A DNA stretch of 64,000 nucleotides from Methanocatella intestini (GTDB lineage: Archaea > Methanobacteriota > Methanobacteria > Methanobacteriales > Methanobacteriaceae), in assembly GCF_002252585.1 (NCBI RefSeq), contig NZ_NQLD01000008.1. The stretch is one strand, 5' to 3'. The notes under the pieces are model-generated. The model saw nothing but the letters and a program-made list of their open reading frames with translations, was not told the origin of the DNA and ran no database searches. Positions 53,557 through 60,627 of the stretch are shown one piece after another. Each line of letters opens with the position of its first letter. Positions within the stretch are counted from its first letter, which is position 1. Made by a program: the position numbers and the translations under genes.

Positions 53557-54354
53557 CTAGCTATCCAACTCTCTTAAGAAAGAACCATTTCCTTCAGAAG
53601 CTTCAACTATTTCAATACATCTATCAGCTGCTGCTTTAAGAGCTTTTTCAGCTAAAATGTAATCAGTAGATTTTACAGTTATCCTATATCTTGGTGCACC
53701 AACACATTGAACCTTAATTTCTTCCTCTTCGTCCCCATTATCTTCAGCTGCTTTAAGAGCTTCAATAATGATATCAACACCATCCGGGACAAAAGTTTCA
53801 ATATCAACATAACCACTGATATGAACTTCAGGAGGAGTAATATTTTTACTAGCTATTTCAGTTATAGCATCAGCCCACTCTTGAGATATACCTTCATCAG
53901 TAAGAGATTTTGCACCATCATCAGCTGCTGTTTCAAAAGCACCGTAAACATCACCGAAAATATCCATTAATTCATAACCTACTTCCTCATAAGCATCATT
54001 TAAAGATTTGTCTAATGATTTAGCAGATAATTCCAAGAATTTTTCAGCTTTTTGTTCAATTTTCCAATGCTGGATTTTTTTAGTTCTTTGATCTTCCCTA
54101 ATTCTTTTTAAAGAAGCATCCACATGCCCTTTTTTAGGATTTACCCTAAGAACACGACAAACTATTTTTTGATTTTCTCTTACATGGTCTCTGATATTTT
54201 TTACCCAACCAGAAGATACCTCAGAAATGTGAATAAAAGCTTCTTTACCATGGTATTCCTCTAATTTTGCGAAAGCCCCATAATTAAGAACTTTATAAAC
54301 AGTACCAATAATAAGTTCTCCTTCGTCAGGCCATTCTTGATTTTTCCTCACCAT
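53557..54354 (-). CDS. eif2a: Translation initiation factor aIF2, alpha subunit
   Basis: The alpha subunit is part of the trimer that brings initiator tRNA to the small ribosomal subunit. The N-terminal S1 domain has GELIIGTVYKVLNYGAFAKL and GKEAFIHISEVSSGWVKNIRD (about residues 10-55), followed by a helical domain (QHWKIEQKAEKFLEL, near 96) and a C-terminal alpha-beta domain (APRYRITVKSTDYILAEKAL). 265 residues is usual. It sits in the cluster rpl44e-rps27e-aIF2alpha-nop10-PAC2. Confidence 0.95.
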   Translation of the reverse strand: MVRKNQEWPDEGELIIGTVYKVLNYGAFAKLEEYHGKEAFIHISEVSSGWVKNIRDHVRENQKIVCRVLRVNPKKGHVDASLKRIREDQRTKKIQHWKIEQKAEKFLELSAKSLDKSLNDAYEEVGYELMDIFGDVYGAFETAADDGAKSLTDEGISQEWADAITEIASKNITPPEVHISGYVDIETFVPDGVDIIIEALKAAEDNGDEEEEIKVQCVGAPRYRITVKSTDYILAEKALKAAADRCIEIVEASEGNGSFLRELDS

Positions 54355-54432
54355 ATAATCACCAAAAATAAAATAAAAATTTAAAAAAAAATAGAAAAAA
54401 TAATAAGCTAGATTAAAAAATTTCGATTGAAT

Positions 54433-54612
54433 CTAGTTTAAAACTTTATCAATATGTGCCATAATTTTAGCTTTAGCACCACGAGATTTGACAAGTGTTT
54501 TACCACAAATGATACATTTTACATCTGATGCAGCACGATCAAAGATGATTTGTTCATTGTCACAATCTAAACATTTTACTTTTAAAAAGTTTCCTCTACC
54601 TTTACTAACCAT
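54433..54612 (-). CDS. rps27e: Small ribosomal subunit protein eS27
   Basis: This 59-residue protein has the four-Cys zinc finger of S27e, CLDCDNEQ...CIICGKTL, and begins MVSKGRGNFLKVKC. The frame opens with a GTG three codons earlier, but that GTG is in the AAGGTGGTT ribosome-binding site, so the ATG at 54612 is the better start. It lies 10 bases after the L44e gene. Confidence 0.93.
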   Translation of the reverse strand: MVSKGRGNFLKVKCLDCDNEQIIFDRAASDVKCIICGKTLVKSRGAKAKIMAHIDKVLN

Positions 54613-54622
54613 GTTAACCACC

Positions 54623-54901
54623 TTATTTAGCTACAAATTCTGCTTTACCAGTTCTGAATGATTTTTTAATTTGGGATTTTCCACATTCTTTACATTTAAG
54701 TCTTAAATCTAATTTTTTAACTGGTTTGTTTCCAGCAGGTAAAGGCCTTGGGTAACCTCTATATCCAGCAGTTACACGTCTGAATTGTCTTTGTCCCCAT
54801 TTTAACTCACTAGCTTTTCTTTTTTTTGCAGTATGTACTTCGTGCATTGTGTGTTTTTTACAATGTGGACAGTAAGTTCTTTTTTCTTTTGGTATTTTCA
54901 T
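54623..54901 (-). CDS. rpl44e: Large ribosomal subunit protein eL42/L44e
   Basis: The 92-residue protein has the L44e zinc finger, CPHCKKHTMHE...CKECGKSQIKKSFRTGKAE, and the basic middle GQRQFRRVTAGYRGYPRP. It is the first gene of the translation operon. The 231 bases upstream hold two candidate hairpins. Confidence 0.95.
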   Translation of the reverse strand: MKIPKEKRTYCPHCKKHTMHEVHTAKKRKASELKWGQRQFRRVTAGYRGYPRPLPAGNKPVKKLDLRLKCKECGKSQIKKSFRTGKAEFVAK

Positions 54902-54974
54902 ATTTCCACCATTAAATTTTACACTAAAAAGTGTCCGATTAATTAAATTATTATAAATCTATATGAGAATTTTA

Positions 54975-55052
54975 TCTAGTCTGAAAAATATCAAAGATCT
55001 AGAGGATTAAAACTGTATTGTAACATACTCCGTTTACACAAAGCAGAAATCC
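54975..55052. other. Two adjacent hairpins upstream of the L44e operon
   Basis: TCTAG/CTAGA (54975-55003) and GGATT/AATCC (55004-55052) lie back to back in an otherwise AT-rich gap and are the only GC-containing part of it. They could belong to an untranslated leader, a terminator for the GINS gene, or a small RNA. No known RNA family was recognised, and the second stem is short with a large loop. Confidence 0.25.
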
Positions 55053-55132
55053 AAATTATATAAAAAAATATAATTTCTTATTATCACAAATAGATACGGT
55101 TTGTATTTATATTCTTTACAATATTTAAAGGT

Positions 55133-55978
55133 TTAGATTTTAACAAAACGAGCTTTATGATTTTTAACAAAAATTTTAGCATTGATTTTAGGTAAAACCA
55201 CCAAATCCTGAGGTCTGAACGGACCATAAACCCTTTCATCAACTCCAACAATAGAATCAACATCATCAAATACAAGCATTGTAACCAGTTCTGAATCTTT
55301 AGCTATTTTTCTAGATTCCAAGTCAACAAATTCATCATTATCTCTTGCTAACTCAGATATATCATCTTCAACTTTAGCGGGTTTAATATTTGACTTTTGA
55401 ATTTGTTTTTCGATTGGCTCTGGCTTTTCATCAGTGATTACTTTCGCTTTGGAAATTTCATCAATTCTATTTAAAACTGCATCATCCCGGGAACTTTTAA
55501 CTTCATCATCCAAAGTATTGACCGGAGGTTTTGGGGTTTCTTTAACAGGAACATCAGTTTCACTTGGAGTATCATCATCAGAAGATAATTTTTCAAGTGA
55601 AATGCTTTTTCTATGATTTGTTAAAGTATCAATTAAAGAAAAGTAAAATTTTTCTTCTTCAGGAGTTAAATTAAGAGGTGTTGTGTCAATTAAATCAAAT
55701 TGTGGCTTACCTGCAAATAAATGGTAAGACCTGTGAATATTAACAACAGCCGCATCAGTAATTTTGTGTTCACGCCTTTCACAAATCTCAGTAGCTATTC
55801 TTTGAGTATCTTTTAGCAAGTACTGTTCTGCAGCAAATGGATCATTACCTATATGGGTTCTTAACTCATCTAAATACTTATGAATATCTTTATAAAAGGA
55901 GTCTTCTACACGAGCTAATGTACCGTTACTACGCTCTTTTTTTTGAATTTTACGCAATTGTTGAAAGAATTGATCCAC
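55133..55978 (-). CDS. Replication GINS complex subunit, Gins51-like
   Basis: GINS binds MCM and Cdc45/RecJ-like proteins in the archaeal replicative helicase. The N-terminal helical A domain covers about residues 1-130 (MDQFFQQLRKIQKKERS...LDELRTHIGNDPFAAEQYLL...ICERREHKI). An acidic, low-complexity linker follows (about 135-215). The small beta B domain ends the protein (DDVDSIVGVDERVYGPFRPQDLVVLPKINAKIFVKNHKARFVKI). A-then-B order and the 281-residue length fit Gins51. It lies just downstream of PCNA on the same strand, as in other archaea. Confidence 0.85.
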   Translation of the reverse strand: MDQFFQQLRKIQKKERSNGTLARVEDSFYKDIHKYLDELRTHIGNDPFAAEQYLLKDTQRIATEICERREHKITDAAVVNIHRSYHLFAGKPQFDLIDTTPLNLTPEEEKFYFSLIDTLTNHRKSISLEKLSSDDDTPSETDVPVKETPKPPVNTLDDEVKSSRDDAVLNRIDEISKAKVITDEKPEPIEKQIQKSNIKPAKVEDDISELARDNDEFVDLESRKIAKDSELVTMLVFDDVDSIVGVDERVYGPFRPQDLVVLPKINAKIFVKNHKARFVKI

Positions 55979-56036
55979 TTAATACCATCTCTGATGAGTT
56001 TAATATAAAAATAAAAAAAAGTTTATAGATGAAAAA

Positions 56037-56771
56037 TTATTCATCTGATTCTAATCTTGGAGCAAGTAAGAAACTAAGTTTACCATCACCAGTAACCATA
56101 TTAAGAGTTAATTTTAATGGCATGTCAGTACCTAAACCGATTTCAGCTTCTTCAGAGAATTTGTCTGCTTTAAGCATTTCTCTAATTTTGTCCAATGAGA
56201 ATAAAGATTTTTCTTGAGTGCTGATATTTTCACCATGAAGATATTTAATACTTGCATCACCAAATTCACCATCAGCAGATGCTCTAAAGTAGTCTTCATC
56301 AACTTGAAGAGCTATTTTATCTGAGAAAATATCAATATCATTAATTGCATCTTTTAAGATTCCAAAGTGAACTTTGAAAGCTGCAGGATGTTCAAGTTCT
56401 GGTGGAGTAGGATTATCATATTCAATATCAATTAATCTTATTTTGAAAGTTCTTGTAGCATCCCCTTCAAAAGTAATTATAAAATTACCTTCATCTAAAG
56501 ACATGATAACTCTATCTTGAGATTTTGCACGTTTAAGAACACTCATGAATTCCCCAGTATCAATATTAATCTTTTCAGGAACATCACAAACATATTCATC
56601 AAATAAACTTGCTTTTAATTCTAAATGTACGAATGTTATATGACTACGGTCTAAGGCATCTAACCTCATACCTTCACTATCAGTTTGAATTTGTACTTCA
56701 TCAACAATAGATGAAATAGCATCAAAACTTGTTTTTAATATACTAGAATCACTTAATTCCGCTTTGAACAT
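56037..56771 (-). CDS. pcn: DNA polymerase sliding clamp PCNA
   Basis: PCNA forms a trimeric ring that tethers DNA polymerases and repair enzymes. The 244 residues have the two-domain clamp pattern: MFKAELSDSSILKTSFDAIS, DALDRSHITFVHLEL near 34, the GEFMSVLKRAKSQDRV helix near 75, and a C-terminal LGTDMPLKLTLNMVTGDGKLSFLLAPRLE strand pair. Length is normal. It precedes GINS by 58 bases. The EndoQ-like protein in this window may be one of its clients. Confidence 0.96.
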   Translation of the reverse strand: MFKAELSDSSILKTSFDAISSIVDEVQIQTDSEGMRLDALDRSHITFVHLELKASLFDEYVCDVPEKINIDTGEFMSVLKRAKSQDRVIMSLDEGNFIITFEGDATRTFKIRLIDIEYDNPTPPELEHPAAFKVHFGILKDAINDIDIFSDKIALQVDEDYFRASADGEFGDASIKYLHGENISTQEKSLFSLDKIREMLKADKFSEEAEIGLGTDMPLKLTLNMVTGDGKLSFLLAPRLESDE

Positions 56772-56890
56772 ATATAATCCTCTAATAAGAATTTATTAAT
56801 TATTAATTAGATATTTATATTTTTATCTTTATTACTTATAAAACATTAGGTCAGTATTTAAAAAATTTTAGTAAAGGACTATTAAATAAA

Positions 56891-57622
56891 TCATTTTAAT
56901 CTATTAACCATAACCTCATGTGCTTTAAGTTCAATTTCATCATTTAACTCTTCAATTGAATCAACATCATATTTATTCTTCATAGCATTAAATATCAAAT
57001 AATCCGCAATGTGAGGATTTTTTGGTAAAAACGGTCCGTGCAAATATGTTCCTATGAAGTTTTTATAAATCATCCCTTCATTATTATCCTCATCATTATT
57101 TCCATGTCCGGATATAACCTTGCCTAAGCTTTTATAATTATGAAATGTCCTTCCACCATGATTTTCAAAACCAACCACTTCTTTCGGTTCTAAACCAAGG
57201 TTATTTTCTATTAAAATATCTCCAATCAATCTGTCCTGCTGACTTGTTGTTTTAATATCAAATATTTCAAGACAGGAAATATTGTCTCCATTAACATCAT
57301 AATATTCATTGCCGAACATCTGATAACTTCCGCAGATAGTTAATATTACTCCATCGTTTTCAATATAATTTTCTAAATCCTGTCTTTGCTTCAATAAATC
57401 ATTGGAAACAATGCTTTGAGTTCTGTCAGAACCTCCGCCAATTAAAATCAAGTCAATATCATCATAATCAAAATCCATGTCATGATTTACAGAATAGCTT
57501 TTCTGATTAAATTTAATGCCTCTCCATTCACATCTTTTTTTAATGCATTTTAGATTACCTATGTCCCCGTAGATATTCAGAATATCAGAATACATATCAA
57601 CAACATTTAATTCAAAACTCAT
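56891..57622 (-). CDS. gatD: GatD-like glutamine amidotransferase (MurT partner)
   Basis: GatD supplies ammonia from glutamine to MurT for amidating a glutamyl or similar carboxylate in wall precursors. It has the class I nucleophile LTICGSYQMFG (Cys97) and catalytic YLHGPFLPKNP (His195), the CobQ/CobB-like layout, and 243 residues. The cognate positions in bacterial GatD (Cys94, His189) are close. The start overlaps the MurT stop by four bases (ATGA), so translation is coupled. Which precursor is amidated in a pseudomurein archaeon is not known to me. Confidence 0.85.
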   Translation of the reverse strand: MSFELNVVDMYSDILNIYGDIGNLKCIKKRCEWRGIKFNQKSYSVNHDMDFDYDDIDLILIGGGSDRTQSIVSNDLLKQRQDLENYIENDGVILTICGSYQMFGNEYYDVNGDNISCLEIFDIKTTSQQDRLIGDILIENNLGLEPKEVVGFENHGGRTFHNYKSLGKVISGHGNNDEDNNEGMIYKNFIGTYLHGPFLPKNPHIADYLIFNAMKNKYDVDSIEELNDEIELKAHEVMVNRLK

Positions 57623-58968
57623 GCTTTTTCCCCTTTAAGTTTCATAAGTACTTTTCTAGCTTCAGGCATTGCGGTAAATGTTCCGATAATATACGCCTTA
57701 TCATTTTCAGCTACAATTTCCTCTACACATTCAGCAACATCACTTTGATCTTTTGAGTGGTAAATTTCAATTTTAGAGGTTGGGAAATCAACATATTTTA
57801 ATCTTAAAGCTACTTCTTCAGCTCTTGTTCCAACACAGTAAAATTTATCAATATTTGGAGTATTAGCTATTTCTTTAAAATATGCATCCCAAATCCAGGA
57901 AATATCTTTACTGTCAGGCCCATAATCATTTAAAATAAACATGAAGGATTTTTTATCTTCATCAAATTTTATAGTTGAGAAAACTTCACTTAAACCGACA
58001 GGATTTTTAGATAAAACCAAAACAACATCACAGCCATTTACAGCTATCCTTTCCATTCTTCCACGTTTATATTCAAAGTTTTCAATTTGAGATTTAATTA
58101 CATCATAACTGAAACCGTTTTCCCTTGCAAGAGCAATAGCTGCAAGAGCATTAGAAACATTGTAAATTCCAAGCAGATTTAAGTTGATTTGAGCTGATTC
58201 TTTTTTATCTTTAACTGTGAAATTATAACTTCCGTTTTTGAAAGTCACATCATCAATTACATAATCCGCTTCATGGTTTTTGGCTCCGCATTTAGAACAT
58301 GAAAATTTACCATGATTTCCATAATTGATATATTCATAATCCAGTTTATTTCCACAGACAGGACAGAATACAGATTCCTCAACATTGATACCATTTTTAC
58401 TGAATGGATTTTTCTTTAAGCTATAGTACACTTTTGGCTGATTGGAATCCTGAAAATAAAGAGAAATTGGACTGTCTGCATCTAAAATAAGTGTGGAATT
58501 ATGTCTTTTACTTGATTTTTGAACTAATTTAATTGTGTTTTCCACTTCCCCATATCTGTCTAACTGATCTCTAAAAAAATTTGTTATAATTATATAATCA
58601 CTTGGCAGATATCTGGTAACATTAGGCATAGACCCCTCATCTACTTCAAATATTCCCCAGTCATAATGGCTTTGATGGTTTTGAATAAAAGAGCTGGTAA
58701 CTCCTGTAATCATGTTGGAACCATTTAAATTAGATACAATATCATAATCTTTACCTTCAAAAATGTGATTTGCCAAATTGTTTGTAGTTGTTTTCCCGTT
58801 TGTTCCTGTAATAAGTGCTACTTTATCACATTTTTTTGCAAAATCCTTTAAAATATCTGGTTTAACAGCAAGGGCTATTTTTCCAGTTAAAGATGTTCCT
58901 TTTCTGCCTGCCTTTTGAACAACTTTATTTCCAATCATACCCGCCAATACTGCTATTTTTGACCTCAT
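57619..58968 (-). CDS. murT: MurT-like Mur ligase
   Basis: The Mur ligase P-loop TGTNGKTTTN is near residue 54. Residues about 199-230 have a Cys4 zinc insert (CPVCGNKLDYEY...CSKCGAKNH), a mark of MurT. The C-terminal domain (DYGPDSKDISWIWDAYF, near 336) is of the DUF1727 type. In bacteria MurT/GatD amidates lipid II glutamate. Here the pair suggests amidation of a pseudomurein peptide or another peptidyl precursor. 449 residues is normal. It is the first gene of the pair, after about 150 bases of AT-rich DNA. Confidence 0.88.
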   Translation of the reverse strand: MRSKIAVLAGMIGNKVVQKAGRKGTSLTGKIALAVKPDILKDFAKKCDKVALITGTNGKTTTNNLANHIFEGKDYDIVSNLNGSNMITGVTSSFIQNHQSHYDWGIFEVDEGSMPNVTRYLPSDYIIITNFFRDQLDRYGEVENTIKLVQKSSKRHNSTLILDADSPISLYFQDSNQPKVYYSLKKNPFSKNGINVEESVFCPVCGNKLDYEYINYGNHGKFSCSKCGAKNHEADYVIDDVTFKNGSYNFTVKDKKESAQINLNLLGIYNVSNALAAIALARENGFSYDVIKSQIENFEYKRGRMERIAVNGCDVVLVLSKNPVGLSEVFSTIKFDEDKKSFMFILNDYGPDSKDISWIWDAYFKEIANTPNIDKFYCVGTRAEEVALRLKYVDFPTSKIEIYHSKDQSDVAECVEEIVAENDKAYIIGTFTAMPEARKVLMKLKGEKA

Positions 58969-59119
58969 TTCTAATCACAACTAGGATAAGTTATTATTTA
59001 ATATGCTTTATTTTAAGAGCATTTAAATTATTCTCTAAATTTATACATTAATAAGATATTTTATTTATATTTTTGCTAAAAAAGGAGATGTAAAATCCAT
59101 CTTTAATAAAAACAATTAT

Positions 59120-59474
59120 TCATTGAACTAACCAAACACCCGTCACTAACCATTCCAATATTAATGTAACTCCAATACAAATACCATTTGCAGCAGTACA
59201 ATAATTCCAATAATTTTCAAATTCTGTCAAATCCGAAGGAACTATTTTATTCCATAAATCAATGCATAATGACATTGAAAATAAAATAAATGCAATTATT
59301 GTTACAATTATCAAAGTAGTTATTGGTATAGGATTAGTTCCATTAAAACTATTAGCAAAACATGCTCCAACTGAAGCACATCCACAGATTACTCCTCCTT
59401 CACCTGACAGTATATTGATAAATTTTCGTAATTATTACTGGGTCTGGATCTTCTTCAAATGTAGGTTCAGACAT
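59120..59474 (-). pseudogene. Frameshifted small membrane-protein gene
   Basis: An ATG at 59474 opens MSEPTFEEDPDPVIITKIYQ and stops at a TGA (59400-59402). The neighbouring frame then continues without a stop as SGEGGVICGCASVGACFANS, a membrane segment (TTLIIVTIIAFILFSMSLCI), a short loop and a second one (GICIGVTLILEWLVTGVWLV) to 59120. A one-base change near 59400 would join the two parts into about 118 residues. The second half alone is readable from an internal codon (59314), but it would lose the start of its first membrane helix. I treat it as decayed; a sequencing error is the alternative. Confidence 0.5.
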
Positions 59475-59492
59475 TTTCCAGTATTTTTTTCT

Positions 59493-59917
59493 TCAGAGGA
59501 ATATGAACGTTGCTGTATAAATCATGGAAAAAGCTATGCAAAATCCAGGCAATATTGCTTTTATTGTTATAAAAAAGATTAAAAATGATGAAGAAACACT
59601 AATTCCCCTTATTAAGTTTTCTAATACATATCCATCAAATGAAAATTTGTCTGATCTGATTTTATCGTATACATTATTACTATTTGTCTATTTTTTTAGG
59701 AATATTTTAAATATAAATTCTGGTATCCAAAAACTGATTCCTATTATAAATATTGGGATAAAAAATTCATAATCCTGTTTAAAAGTCATCATAGCTGAAA
59801 GAAAAAGGTAAAAAATGTTACAAAAATAATTTGAAATATGACATTTATTTTCCTTTCTTTATCAGTTAACAAATCAATGAAATGATGATATATGAAAGTT
59901 TTTATAAATCTAACCAT
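59493..59917 (-). pseudogene. Decayed membrane-protein gene with frameshift and in-frame TAG
   Basis: From ATG 59917 one reads MVRFIKTFIYHHFIDLLTDK and then a hydrophobic stretch ending in a T-rich tract near 59795. The next frame continues FLSAMMTFKQDYEFFIPIFI and on to FKIFLKK, meets a TAG, and after it stays open with TNSNNVYDKIRSDKFSFDGY and two more hydrophobic segments to a TGA at 59493. One frameshift in a homopolymer and one nonsense codon are therefore enough to explain a formerly intact protein of about 140 residues with four membrane helices. Readthrough of TAG as pyrrolysine is unlikely in this genus. Confidence 0.5.
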
Positions 59918-59960
59918 CAAGTTATATCTTTACTGACAAAATCATGAAAAAATCTCATGT

Positions 59961-60335
59961 TTATAAAATTATAACTATTATCAGAAGTACACCAAGCACT
60001 GCTACAAGATACTTATGAAATTTAGTAGTATTAATTCCCCTTACAAATTCAATAATTTCAAGCAATCTAGCAGACATCTCAAAAAAACCAATTAATCCTA
60101 CAATAGCAAAAGGCTTAATCCAAGGAATGCTATGAAGAACATTCGACCAATCTTTAATAACCGTAAATCCCCACCATATTGCAAACCCAAATAAGCCCAT
60201 AATCATAATGAATATCTCTAAAAATTCATTACCTCTTTTTTGATTAAATCTTAAAAACGTATTATAAACATATCCCAACACCACAATTACAAAAAATACA
60301 ACAAACATAAATGCTAATAACAATCCTTCCATCAA
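59961..60335 (-). CDS. Small multi-helix membrane protein, 124 aa
   Basis: Four membrane segments are visible: LLLAFMFVVFFVIVVLGYVY (about 5-24), IFIMIMGLFGFAIWWGFTVI (42-61), IKPFAIVGLIGFFEMSA (74-90) and YLVAVLGVLLIIVIIL (109-124). A basic loop separates the first two. No catalytic motif is recognised. AATGATGTGGTGATTTG precedes the ATG ATG start. It lies downstream of the frameshifted adhesin/toxin-like gene on the same strand, with a 52-residue membrane protein in between, and could be an immunity protein. That is inference from layout only. Confidence 0.65.
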   Translation of the reverse strand: MMEGLLLAFMFVVFFVIVVLGYVYNTFLRFNQKRGNEFLEIFIMIMGLFGFAIWWGFTVIKDWSNVLHSIPWIKPFAIVGLIGFFEMSARLLEIIEFVRGINTTKFHKYLVAVLGVLLIIVIIL

Positions 60336-60468
60336 ATCACCACATCATTTAAAAAAAACAAGGATAAAAAAATATTAAAATATTTTTACCCTTATTAATC
60401 CTAACTTCCATACTTCCACATGCCCAATTTTTATTTAACTGTTCAAATTATAAAATAATACCCCTGAT

Positions 60469-60627
60469 TCAAAAGAATTTAACAATAATAAATATACCAA
60501 TAAGTGAAATTATCCAAATCGCAGTATAAATAGATACTGAATGCTGAGTTTTATCATATAATCCAGACATCAGAAATACAAGATATAAAATAATCAATAC
60601 AACTAATTTAACCTCTGAAACCATCAT
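60469..60627 (-). CDS. Tiny two-helix membrane protein, 52 aa
   Basis: AAGGGGGTGT lies directly before ATG ATG and the frame runs 52 codons. Two membrane helices are evident (LVVLIILYLVFLMSGLY and IYTAIWIISLIGIFIIVKFF) with a short polar turn (DKTQHSVS). The start codon overlaps the stop of the large upstream gene (ATGATG containing its TGA), so translation is coupled. The strong ribosome-binding site and coupling make this a convincing gene. It may be the immunity partner of the upstream C-terminus. Confidence 0.65.
   Translation of the reverse strand: MMVSEVKLVVLIILYLVFLMSGLYDKTQHSVSIYTAIWIISLIGIFIIVKFF

Noticed and set aside
59680..59700. In-frame TAG read as pyrrolysine
   Set aside because: Nothing in the window suggests a pyrrolysine system, the genus is not known for it, and the same gene also has a frameshift, so decay is the simpler reading.
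59262..59772. Two plus-strand open frames in the right-end accessory region
   Set aside because: They run antisense to the decayed membrane-protein genes, have no ribosome-binding site, and the minus-strand reading gives far better membrane helices.
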